A DNA stretch of 64,000 nt, taken from NCBI GenBank assembly GCA_026874595.1, contig CM049307.1, positions 56,937,870-57,001,869 of the forward strand. Reading direction: 5' to 3'. The notes under the pieces are model-generated. The model was not told the DNA's origin, did no database searches, and saw nothing but the letters and a program-made list of their open reading frames with translations. Positions 33,629 to 44,500 of the stretch are shown piece by piece. Both the position numbers and the translations under genes were made by a program. Origin of the DNA: Sipunculus nudus. Its lineage: Eukaryota > Annelida > Sipuncula > Golfingiida > Sipunculidae. Position 1 is the first letter of the stretch. The number at the start of each line of letters is the position of its first letter.

Positions 33629-35326
33629 ATGCTACCGTCAATCTTAGTCAGGAACAACTGGAGACATCCGCTTGTGTCACGCCTACCAAGTCACATGCAG
33701 TCAACTATCTTCACTCACTTTGCATGTTCCCCAAAGAGTACCAAAAAGATGGGCCCAAATGATCCTCTAGAGATAGAGATGGATGAATCTATAACAAATA
33801 TCTTCACAAAAAATCCTTACATCCCACACTCCTTGCTTGATTCACTTGAATTCCGCCAACCAGAAAGACGCTTACTCGCCGTCTACTATGCCTGATCACC
33901 ACCAAAAGCTGTCAACAAGGGTGAAGCAGCTTCTCAACTCGGCTACTTCTGTAACACTTACGATTGACATCTGGAGCAGCAGACAAATTAAGTCGTTCTT
34001 TGGTGTCTGTGCCCACTGCATAGAAGACTGGAAACTCAATGCTGCCATTTTATCCTGTAAGCGCATTGATCAGAGGTCGCCACACAGCTGAACGCATTCT
34101 CGAGGAAAACCATTCTATTATCTCGAGATTTGATCTTGCAGGCAAGATAACTTACATTGTCATAGACAACACATCCAACATGAATTGCGCATTTTGGGTT
34201 AGATTGGCTCAAGAAATTGGAAATAAATCACACGTTACAGACACTGAAACCTTGGGAAACACAGACAAAGCAGACAGCAGTAGTGACGAAAGTGATGGCG
34301 AGGCAGAAGAAGAAAACCCTTCAACCGATTAAGCGAATCCCCTGGCTTATCTTCCTAAACATGAATCATGCTTCTGTCACACGGATCAACTTGTCATCTT
34401 GGAATCACTCAAGCAGTGCCCAAAGCTCTCTACCAACATTGACGTGTGTAAGAGCATCGCAACATTTGTGCACAAGTCAACTATTGCAGCAGAAAAACTG
34501 GAGGATGAGAGACGCCTATTAATAGCCAACACAACCCGTTGGTATTCCGATTATTACTGTGTGAAGTCAGCACTGAGCATTCTAAAGGAAAAACTTGATG
34601 CCCTTGAACTTGCCACCAAGAACACTGCCCTTGTCCGCAACACACCGACTGACTGGCTGCATATCATGGAGCCCTTCGTTGACATCTCAACAAACCTTCA
34701 GGTTGACAGAAAGAACACTTCATCATTAGTGGTGCCTGCCATTAACTCCCAGAAAGATCTCATCAACAACTTTCGAACAAAATACAACAACAAATTTCTC
34801 AGTGTGCTCAGGAACTGCAAGCATAAAATATTGCAAAAGTACAAAGAAGACCAAGCTTATCGCTGTGCCACCTTCCTGGACCAATATTTCACATCGGAGG
34901 CCTTTGTTTCTGAGGAAGAGGTAACAGCAGTCAAACAAGAGATTACAGAACCTGCCAAAACCTCAAGCATCACACAAGAAACATCAGATGAGACCAGGAG
35001 CCCACCCAAGAAAAAAAGTAGGCTTTTCGCATTGAAAAAGCAAAACCCCCGAAAGATCCCGCCAGTGTCTGCAGTAAATTTCTACGTACTTGGCGGAGCC
35101 GATACTGGAAGATACATCAGACCCGCTTGAATTTTGGATAACGGCTTAGGGTCGTTTTACGTTACTAGCAAATCATGCTAAGAAATACCTAGCGCTGACC
35201 GTCCCATCTGCTCCTGTGGAGAGAGTTTTTAGTGTTTCTGGGAAGATTCTTAGACATGACAGGGCAAAAATTAGCGATCAACCCTTTGAGACTCAGATGT
35301 TTCTTAAATGCATCTGTCATATATAA
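33629..35326 (+). pseudogene. hAT transposase, ZBED-like, frameshifted
   Basis: Several frames in order carry hAT landmarks. LTIDIWSSRQIKSFFGVCAHC (near 33957) is the first catalytic-Asp block; the Asp is in TIDIWSS. IVIDNTSNMNCA (near 34160) is the second Asp block. NTTRWYSDYY (34530) matches the TRW motif, and CATFLDQYF (34866) the LDP-type motif. After another shift, PSAPVERVFSVSGKILRHDR (35200-35262) is the hAT C-terminal dimerisation region. At least four frameshifts or stops break it. The BED zinc finger is not visible. hAT enzymes cut and paste DNA through an RNase H-like fold; this copy cannot. It lies within the proposed last intron of the minus-strand gene. Confidence 0.92.
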
Positions 35327-35723
35327 TTTGTAATATTTTAATATATCCACATGTGCATATATACTGGTACCCATTTTGTTTTAGTTTCTGAACATTTCCA
35401 TCAGTATTTTGAATATGCATAATACATCATTATGTAAATTGTATATTTTGTCCTGGATCATAATGATATTTTTTTAGAACAAACGAAACCTGATGTTTCT
35501 TCAAAGTGAACCATCTACCATAATCAATTAATTCTTTGATATATTTTCAAGTGTATATGACCTGTTTATATGCCCTAGAGCATTTCGCTTCAGTTTTTTG
35601 ATTAAGCATTACACAATATTGTAAATATTTTATATTTTGACCTGGATTTTTATTAATAAAAAATGTAACTTTTTGAGTCTGTATTAACTTAATAACCTCA
35701 TTAAATAAGTTTGGTTTAAAAAG

Positions 35724-35879
35724 TACTCATTAAAGTACTCATGAGTACATTTTGAGTACTCGATACTCGTACTCGAGTACTTTTAAAAAAGTGCAAAGTA
35801 CCCGTGTTTGTACTCGAGTACTTTTAAAGCACTCGGCACTCGTACTCGAGTACTTTAAAAGTACTCGGACCCAACTCTG
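35724..35879 (+). repeat. 3' end of the hAT element: GTACTCGAGTAC palindromes
   Basis: A dense cluster of ACTCGAGTACTTTT units ends at GTACTCGGACCCAACTCTG; the reverse is CAGAGTTGGG, a typical hAT terminal sequence. The transposase pseudogene lies immediately upstream in the expected orientation. The next bases are already the (TA)n tract. Confidence 0.75.
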
Positions 35880-35916
<37 letters not shown>

Positions 35917-35919
<3 letters not shown>

Positions 35920-36888
35920 TAGAACGCTTGCTAACGGCCACGCCTCAATAACGGTCAATACGTCTATAACGGTCAGATTTTCCGGTCACGAATTTTCGAC
36001 CGTTATATTTCATAATCATTTTGTTGTCTATTACGGTCACTCCTCTATTCCGTATTACGGCCAGGACTCTCGGTCCCGCAGGCCGGGAAACGCCTCAATT
36101 ACGGTCAGGGGCAGTCACTCCATGACATGGGCTCAACAAATCGAGCGGCCACTTCTGACCTCAATATCATTACACAAGTGTCCGCTCTTACATATTCCTG
36201 TCTGTTAATGAGTGCCTAGATAAAGGTAACCACTCGACCGTGACTGAGTTGTTTGAAACGTAGCCAGCGTCGTACAACCCCACTCAGCCTCATTAGTATG
36301 CACAATAGTAAGGCATATGTTCCAACCTGCGTATATATTTGGGAATCAGTCGTGCGAGCCGGATCTAAATCATAGTGTTGTCATTTAATTAACGAATGAC
36401 AACCAGGGGGTCTAGAAGATTATGTCATCAGAAAAAAAAACGTTAGGCTAACTGTGCATCTCTAAACTTTCTTTAATATCCTTGTGAACACATACATCAA
36501 ACAACAACAGTGCGGCAAACATCGCAAATTTAATGAATAATTATGAATGCAAAATAAATATTGTTACATGTATAAAATGTTACGCATACTCAGTCCCAAT
36601 CGCCAAGAAAATACATGAACTTGCTCTCAAAGAAAAGGTAGATCTGATCAGGAAGAGTGACGGGAAAAGCAGCCGACAGCTAGCAGAAATATATATTTTT
36701 TTATTGATAACAGTAGTTATACTAATACTGTGTATAAACGTTTATTGTATTGAACGTAAAAAAGATTTGAACTTGGTTTCGTGTTACATTTTAACCTCCC
36801 TATCCTGGTCAAGTCCTGTATAACGGCCACTCCTGTATTAAGGCCACTTTCTTCCAGTCCCGACGGTGACCGTAATAGAGGCGTTCTA

Positions 36889-36891
<3 letters not shown>
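35917..36891 (+). mobile_element. pogo/Tigger-like Tc1-mariner element, deletion derivative
   Basis: The ends are CAGTAGAACGC at the left and its complement GCGTTCTACTG at the right, with ACGGTCA/ACGGCCAC motifs inside each end. TA dinucleotides flank both. CAGTAGAAC...ACGGxCAC ends are characteristic of Tigger/pogo elements. At 975 bp it is far too short for an intact transposase; only part of the CENP-B-like N-terminus is seen. Confidence 0.85.
36608..36694 (+). pseudogene. CENP-B-like N-terminal helix-turn-helix remnant (pogo transposase)
   Basis: The frame reads KKIHELALKEKVDLIRKS, then SSRQLAEIY. This matches the start of the CENPB_N domain of Tigger/pogo/Jerky proteins (LTLxEKxxII...S.RQLA..). 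It breaks off at an AT-rich junction before the recognition helix, with no DDE domain downstream. Confidence 0.75.
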
Positions 36892-36940
<49 letters not shown>

Positions 36941-36948
<8 letters not shown>

Positions 36949-39065
36949 TGGAAAGTAAATGACCTAAAATACTCCCAGTCCCCCTACAATCCCCCCCCCC
37001 ACCCCCACCCCAAAAATATACTTTTAGGGTTTAAAAACGACGTTGCTACCTCAATAAGAATGGAAAGATCACCGTCATTGACGCATATTAAAGTTTTTTT
37101 TTCTTTTACAGCTCCTACACAAGTGTCGTTGCTAGTAGTGAAATTACTAAATTGGGAAGTTAATGTGAACAGAAGTTATTTAAACTATACGCGTGTCCGA
37201 TTATTGATGTTTTAAATATTATAAAGTGGAATGTTATTGCAACAGAGGGTGTAACAAAGGTTTTTTTTTCTGGGTATCAGAACTAGTTACTTTATTTTGC
37301 TAGTTCAAATGTAGCTATAGAAAACAAATGCCTCCACCAGGACGGCATGCGTTTATGCCCACTCACGTGTGTGTTTGTGTGCTGGTTCACAACATGACGC
37401 ACGCAGTTATAAAAGGAATCTCGAGAAATGTTCAGGGCATCTCGGGAATGGGCCACTAAAAAAAATCGATTAGAATTTGGTCTGGATTTGGCACATGATC
37501 CGGATTCAGGAATGCAATCAAGGAATATTCACAAATGTTAAGTCACTTAGGCACGAACGAATCTATGAATATTGGCCGAATACGTGAATGCAAACACGCT
37601 TCGGGAGCATTCCAAAACAGGCATCCTCCACATGGTCGAGGCTTGTATTCCTCAAATGCAGATTTCTAGTTCCAGAATTTACTGTTAATATATATTGTCA
37701 TACCAGGGCCTACACCGGGATAACTTATTTATGTTAAAGAGACAGGACATTTTTAAAACGGGCATGCAAAAAAAAGATTTTTAAAAGAAATGCATCATGT
37801 TACCATAGACCACAAGGCTGTAGAAACTACTCCAACGAACATGGTACTTTTCCTGTCTTCAGGCGCTAATAATCCCAGCATCCACGTTTTAACATCCTCA
37901 CTATATCCTGATAATGAGTCAGAAAAGCACTGCGTGGGATAGTTTTCTCCGAACATCTTTTGTATTATAGGTTATTCAGCGGAAGCCGGCGTGATCGAGT
38001 GGTGCTTAATGTAAGAAAATGAGGCGATTTTCTGTGTATTTTTTAACACGATTTTGCGTTCTTTCGGAGACAATAGTTCCGTTAATGTTCAAATTGATCA
38101 TATTTATCATTTATCTGAACTGAATAAAATGGAATTCTTCTCATAACACTTTTATTTTTGTGTTATCGTTATATTCGGTGTTTAGATGAAGAACTTATAT
38201 ACTCCTTTCAGGAACAAATCTATCATTTATATAACTAAAGTTATACCCATAATTACGACAGGCAAACTGTGACATCGGGATTTTAGTGTGTACACAAAAT
38301 GACAGGTCCTAAGAGGGGTTTCGAGAAACTGGGAGAAATAAACGTATCAGCATTCGGTGAGGGCGCGGGGACTCAGAAAAAAAAGCGTCTAGGCGAAAAT
38401 ACGCAGAGAGAGATTGATGTCAAAGGGACTTGTATTGGCAAAGTTTAGAGCGAATTAACGCTTTTTATCATGCCCAAGTGATCAAATTATAGTAACATTG
38501 GTGCAAGGAAAAGTGTCTTTGTTATATTACAAGCAATTTGAGACAAAGTAAGGTTGATTATTTACTTTTATTTATCAGTGTAGAGAAGTCATTTTTAAAT
38601 AGCTTAGTTTTCATATCAGGGCTCAGTTTCGGTGTTGTTGGACATTCCGTATAATCTGAAAGATACGGGGCAGCCAACAGTGATATAATCTAGCCCACAC
38701 CATCCGAGTGTAAGTTAAATTCCATTCCTGGTCAGAGTCACAGAGTCCAGTAGGTTCGAGTCCACGCGCACTTTTTTCCTAGACCAAATCATTTGGAACC
38801 CGAGTCCAAGTTGAAAGCAAGGCCAAATACAAATCGCCTTTCAAAGATTAATTTTACATGAAAAGTTCAGATAAGCACATCAATTTTTAAGTTACTTCAT
38901 GCATACATTTTTATTTGAACGTTTAATCAAATGTTGCTTCTTATGAAGACCAAAGTCTTGGTATGTATATATTTTATGCAGACACTCCAGGAACTACGTA
39001 ACACCAGAAATGATTGAAAAATGTCATTAAATAATGACGTATACACCATAATAATAATTCATGAT
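36941..39065. other. No supported gene
   Basis: AT-rich intergenic or intronic sequence with C-runs near 36990. A 49-codon ORF from an ATG at 38299 (MTGPKRGFEKLGEIN...) has some protein-like character but no splice context or recognisable domain. A GGTTCGAGTCC B-box-like motif at 38752 has no matching A box. Confidence 0.4.
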
Positions 39066-39222
39066 TGTTACGAAGACAAATTGCTCAGGAGAAGACACTG
39101 GGCCTATCCGGAAATCGAACCCATGTGGGTGGCGCACAAGTCCGGGCGTACCAACCGCTTCGCTAGAAAAGCAAGCTTCGCTAGTGAGACAGTTCGGTGC
39201 GCTTTTTTGTCACCCGGTAACA
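39066..39222 (-). mobile_element. Short TG...CA element with tRNA-like A and B boxes, copy 1
   Basis: The element starts TGTTACG and ends GGTAACA, so it has LTR-style TG...CA inverted ends, with a 5-bp duplication ATGAT (39061-39065 and 39223-39227). On the minus strand it carries TAGCGAAGCGGTTGG, matching a Pol III A box, and about 45 bp later GGTTCGATTTCC, a B box with one change. A GCG/CGC D-arm can be drawn. A second copy is at 41311-41427. Orientation is chosen from the tRNA-like part. Confidence 0.65.
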
Positions 39223-40281
39223 ATGATACTAACATACAGTGCAAAATCCCTAAACCACAAGGAAAAATATATGTACAGTCCGTGATCTCAAAACACATGT
39301 AACAATATAGAAACATAATATGTAACGTTTACATAATTTCCTGAGGAGAGGCCAGAGAAATATAATTTTAACTATGCCCTAGTAAAGAGTATGATCGGTG
39401 GGGATAAAAGACGCCCATTCTGGAAGAACCAGCCAGCTTGCCAAGATAAAATCTAAACATGAGATATATACTAATTAAATGTTAAATAAATTAATATATA
39501 AATAATATATATTAATTATATGAGAGGTAGAAGGGTCGGAAGTGGAAATTTTAAGTAATGATAGTAAAATCTTGGTAGTGCATGGTGATGATGATTGCTG
39601 TTTCCTCGGCGGCAGTAGTTGAAAATATGAATGGATAATCTGATGCGTGTGTACGAGACACTATGGTCACATGACCAGATTCTGGTTACTGATTGCCCAG
39701 GAGGCTTATTGAATAGTTACAGGCCCGGAAAGCTGCCAGAATCCGTGAAATATAGACATTGTGCAATAGGCTAATGACATCCCGGGATTAATTTAATGCT
39801 ACCTCTGTCCTGATACATGTATTATAGAACTGACATGTTGTACCCCTGAGAATAAAAGATTATGACTATTTGAAGTATTCACCTTTGAATAAATGATTAT
39901 AGCTACATTAATAATTATTAACTACTTTTATACCTAATTCACTGGAGTCCTGCACAAATCTTTTTGCTGAAGCAAAATCATATTTTTTTTTTTATTCTAT
40001 AACACTTTAACATGTGATTCTAACATGTATCTCAGTCATTTTGCTAAATGAGAGATTTGCTTTTTCTCTACTAGTCTCGAGATGGAATGGAGTCGAAGTA
40101 CCAATCACGGGTTCAGGACCTTTGAGTCCTTATCCGAGTCAGAGTCACTAACATATAGACTCAAGTCCAAGTCTGGACTAAGTTTTCCAAAATCACTGGT
40201 AACCATAGTACTATACTGTATATGTTAATCAATGATAATTGACATTGGGAAACTACAATAGAGTTTGGACCATGTACTAAC
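39223..40281. other. No supported feature
   Basis: AT-rich. Clusters of GAGTC/GACTC motifs occur near 38740-38800 and 40090-40190 and might be subterminal repeats of an unrecognised element; no ends could be set. Confidence 0.35.
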
Positions 40282-40597
40282 CGTGTGGTGGGCAGGGTTA
40301 TGCTGTAGTTTATCTCTGGTTGAGGAGACTGATCCTTGAGGGAAGGAGTCTGACTGTGTCGTTCTGGGAAGAGATGCTCTTAGAGATCTAACGCGTGGAT
40401 GCTGAGTCTGCTGCGAGCTTTGGTAGGGAATAGCGCCAATTCGGCCCTCTGACATCAGTGAGTCTATGACAAGCGTACTAGCGTCAGAGTGCCTTTCCAT
40501 CTTGCATTGAGGACCGCCTCTAGGCCTACAAGTGCGCTGTCGCTTGAGTCGATCTTGACATAAACCAGACCAATCGTCAGCTGTCGTAGTATACTTT
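40282..40597 (-). CDS. Candidate internal exon of an unrecognised host gene
   Basis: This 316-bp minus-strand open stretch lies between an acceptor (GTTGGTAG, 40605-40598) and a donor (CACACG|GTTAGT). It continues the phase-2 frame of the exon at 40934-40852 and leaves in phase 0, matching the exon at 31026. The 105 codons begin KYTTTADDWSGLCQDRLKRQ, include a Cys/Arg-rich piece (RTCRPRGGPQCK), and end in a Ser/Gln/Arg-rich tail (SLRASLPRTTQSDSFPQGS). Composition suggests a cytoplasmic or disordered region with basic patches. No family recognised. It is the most coding-like non-transposon sequence in the window. A start at the internal ATG (40500) is possible but not needed. Confidence 0.6.
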
Positions 40598-40851
40598 CTA
40601 CCAACAACTACTGTGTCCGAGACAAATGCCGTTTAAAATACCTCAACACATAGGCAAACTCCTATGCATGTTTGTTCAATTTCGTGCATTTACGGCAATT
40701 GCAGTGGAATTTTCAGATGAGTACTTCTGTGGACGTAACATCTAGGGGAGCTTGCGATACTCTTCAACGAAACTATTTCCTCTGTGTGTATATGGAATTC
40801 ATATGCAGTAGTGTCATTGGCAGGTGGTCTCAGACCGCCAGTGCAACATAC

Positions 40852-40934
40852 CTTTTCTGTGCCGCAGAGGTTTCCTTAAAACCCCATCCAGGATACTTAT
40901 CCAATACTCCACGCTTGACCAACATGAGCCGCAG
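40852..40934 (-). CDS. Candidate upstream exon of the same host gene
   Basis: On the minus strand, acceptor TTCATCACAG precedes CTGCGGCTCATG, and the strong donor AAAAG|GTATGTT closes the exon at 40852. The 83 bp read LRLMLVKRGVLDKYPGWGFK, then ETSAAQK plus two bases (phase 2). The next exon supplies one base, completing an Arg codon. The intron between them would be 254 bp. The frame stays open for about ten more codons upstream (RFDSSQ), so a more distal acceptor is possible. A MITE begins only 28 bp upstream, at 40963. Function unknown. Confidence 0.55.
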
Positions 40935-40962
40935 CTGTGATGAATCAAAGCGGGCCCTGATA

Positions 40963-41514
40963 AGCCCCTTTCACATATTCACGGATAGCACAACGGATCA
41001 CCCGGTCTAGGATCCGTGGTGTTCCGGGACAGCGGTGCGATTTCCTTTATGGGGCTTTAACACATTCACGGATAGCAACACGGATCATCCCGGAGCAGGG
41101 TTGGAAGATGCCTGTCTCAATACGGAGTCCACGGTGGCTACACGGAGACTCCCGGATGTATGCGGTGGGTACACGGAGGTGCACGGTGCCAGGAAGGAGT
41201 GTTACTGACCTTTTTTAATCCGTGTACTCTGGGACGCAAAATTGCACAGGTTTAATTTTTTCTCCGAACATGCCGGTGCACCAAGGATCACCCCGGATGC
41301 CTATACACGGTGTTATGAAGAAAAATTGTCCAGGAGGAAAATACTGGGCCAATCCGGGATTCGAACCCATGTCAGTGGTGCTTCACTAGCGAGACAGTTC
41401 GGTCCGCTGTTATGTCACCCCGTAACAACGGTAATGCCGGAGTTAACACGGATTATCCCGGAACGATGATCCGGGATGATCCGTGATGCTATCCGTAAAT
41501 GTGTGAAAGGGGCT
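40963..41514. mobile_element. MITE with AGCCCCTTTCACA ends
   Basis: Inverted ends start AGCCCCTTTCACA and continue TT.ACGGATAGCA and CACGGATCA.CCCGG on both sides (left from 40963, right inverted to 41514). The flanks are ATA on each side (40960-40962 and 41515-41517), a TA or 3-bp duplication of the PIF/ISL2EU kind. Interior repeats of CACGGAT and CCCGGA. A shorter element is inserted at 41311-41427. Confidence 0.8.
41311..41427 (-). mobile_element. Short TG...CA element, copy 2, nested in the MITE
   Basis: Begins TGTTATG and ends CGTAACA, flanked by ACGG on both sides. Shares CAGGAG.A, ACTGGGCC.ATCCGG, TCGAACCCATGT, TAGYGAGACAGTTCGGT.CGC and GTCACCCxGTAACAA blocks with 39066-39222. The minus strand has a perfect B box (GGTTCGAATCC), but the A-box segment is deleted. 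Confidence 0.65.
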
Positions 41515-44500
41515 ATACTGGTGAATGCCTCTTTCACCCAGAATCGCTTAATCATCAAATATATGTCACAATGGTTTATAACAAATTAAAATTAAATATT
41601 TATTTTATGGATCTAGATTAAATTCAAATTCTTATGTTTTTTTTTTTAAATTCTAATGGGTTGTTCCATGAGAATTATTCCGCCTGGTTTCCACAAAATC
41701 CGCTCGATGTACATTTTCCTTTAATTTGCTACCAGACAACCTAAACAATTAATGTCTCTCATTTTTTCAGGGGTGGTATTTTGTCCCAATCACTCTTTTC
41801 TTTTTTTTTGTTGTTGGGGGGGGGGGGGGGCTGGATTTACACCTTAATTTTAAATTTTGAGATAGTTCCTTTAATCAGTGTATAGTTTCCTCATATTTTA
41901 CTCATTTTCTACAGTTATGCCCCTTTTATAATGACAAAATTTTAAATGTGACAATTACACCATACAATTGTTATAAATAGACTGTTTTTAATCTTTAAAT
42001 AAAAATTTGATAATAGTTAAGAAAATTATATAAGATATTTTGAAAGGGATATATGTTTCCTCTTTGTTCAAGGGGGAGGGGGTTACTATTTGGGAGATTT
42101 TTAATAGGTGTCCTTCATTGGGGGAACGGGGGGGGGGGGGGCTGTTGTCTTTACTCCTGTGGAGTTTTCCTATCACATTTTCTTAAAAAAACAAGGTTTA
42201 TGTCTCTGTGCATTGGAAGTTGTAACCAGATCGTAAGTCACGTGGTGCTTATCCTGCGCTCACACAACATAAATTAAGCAATTTAAACTAAACGTATGTA
42301 ATGAACCTTTCATCAAATACAGTTGTTATCTGAGGTGGTCTAACATGCATATTCAATATTCTGTGAAGAAGTTTAGAAGGCAGCATCCGTAGCTAACAGA
42401 TCAAAACAAACGAAACAAAGTTGGTAAAAACTTGATGAAGCACTTAATGTTTTCCTAAAATGTTCAATATATTGTGTAGAAGTTTAAAAAGGCAGCAACC
42501 GTAGCTTTCAGACAAAACAAAAGGAATCAGGATCAGTCAAGAACTAGATGAAGCAATTTATATGTTTTTGTAAAATTTTCAATGGACACGCCGGGCCTTA
42601 CCAGTTTATACAGGACCAAAATCGTTCAGGAAATGAAGCCGTAGGAACTTTTTCAAGAAATGTGTACGGTGACCGGACATGGCCTCATTGCCATTGTATG
42701 AACTCTTCGGATTATGGCCGGTAGAGCTAAATATGAACAAAGTGACAGTCAAAAGAAATCATAATTTTTCCAGTCCTTTATGTATATCCGTAACTTTTTT
42801 TTTCTTTATATGGCGATAACCAAGTTAAAAAGATTGTAGTTTTTCTCTTCCCAAACACACATGGTATTTTATCATAGCTCGTATGTATATTTACTCAATC
42901 TTGGTCATGCAGGTCCTCAACAACTCTGAAAAGGTTATTTTTTTCCTTTATGAACGCGCCTGTCTGTTTTATCATTAACAGAATCCTCACGTTCTTGTGG
43001 CTTTTTCTGGCGTTTTATTAGGAAGAAAGGCATCCATTTCTCTTTCTTAACTCGATTTATTATCGCTCAAGTCAAAGAAGACAGAGCCACCAAATTTCAT
43101 TGTGAAAACTTGCTTTCCTGTAAAGATTCTTATGGCTAGATGCGTGGTCAATCCAATTTAATCCATTGTCTAGAGTGCAATTGAGTTCATATGAAGTTAA
43201 AACAGACATTTTGAAGAAGTTAATCTTGGTACTGAGCATCAATAGCACATCTATTCAGAAAATGAAGAAAAGATTACCAGTGCCACTATGACAAAATATG
43301 ATTATTATGTAACTTCATTTTCTTGACCCTAATAAATTCCAGCTCAATATGGACAATCACTTACAAAACTGATTCTCTTTAGTTAGTCCAGATTTTTCTT
43401 TCATTGACGCTTAATTGGTGCTATTTTGCCATTTTTATACGACAATGTCCCTGCTTTCAATCAAAGTGAAATACCATTGGTGCGCATTGTTCTAATATGA
43501 TAAAAAGCGAAATTTCTATACAAAGAGCTTATTCTATTTAGAGAGTGCCTTTTCAAAACTCAATTTACACACTGTCATGACTCGGTTTTCAAAATTTGAT
43601 ACCTTGCGGGGTCAATTTGCACTTTATCATGACTAGAATTGAAAATTTGATTCACCAGTTGACATGTTGAATGCCCTGTTGAATGCATAGTGGTCTACGA
43701 ATGATTCACGTTTACTAATTATCTTGGAGTCTCATTAAAGAAATAAGAATTTGTATTTGTTCTTAATTTGTTGTAATTAAATACTTTGCCTGGAGATCAA
43801 TTATCCATATATAATTTAATTAAACGTCTTAAAAGGTTTTTAATTAAAGTCTTAAAATTGAAGAAAAGTAGATGAAATAAAATACATTATAATAAAGCGG
43901 GGTATGCTTTCAGTCCACAACGCTCCAGGATACCAATCAGACTGCACTGTTACGATGAAAATGTTCAACAAATCAGAGACAAACTGAAAATGCAGCACAT
44001 TACAACAAAAAGAAATCCTTTGAATTAAAATAAACATATTTGAATGACCAAGATTACCTCCAAAATTTAATGTATTTTCCCTAATTTTCTTAACTTACCG
44101 AAATATTATCAAAACAAAACCTTTATGCGTAAAATTGCACACAGACAAACCAAATCAACAAGGGTCGAACATAATGCCTCTCGATACGGGGATTGTGAGG
44201 CGGTGTCTACCTAAAACATGCATTTAGAGTTACTATAATCTAGCTTCATTTTTGTTGTCTGAGTCAGATAAGATCCATCAGATCTGGTGGATCTTATCTA
44301 AAGACAACGCAAGCAACTGACAGAGCCGTTCAGCGAGGCTGCTGCTTAACTCTCCCATGCATATATCGTATACGATCGTATTTTCTTAAAAAAAGCTCTT
44401 TTTAGTATCTTAATTTATATCCCAACTGCAGCATACTGGAAACCGGAAGTGCTTTTTATCGTGTATTTTGGTCCATCAAGACATATGACATACTGCTCAA

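Larger units (their letters stand above)
35885..36940. repeat. (TA)n microsatellite split by a pogo insertion
   Basis: TA runs at 35885-35916 and 36892-36940 abut the two ends of the pogo-like element exactly, so the tract was probably continuous before insertion. Confidence 0.85.

Noticed and set aside
36781-37215. 144-codon plus-strand frame
   Set aside because: Crosses a (TA)n tract (YIYIYI) and a C-rich run; no coding character.
38752-38763. Isolated B-box-like GGTTCGAGTCC
   Set aside because: No A box or cloverleaf pairing upstream.
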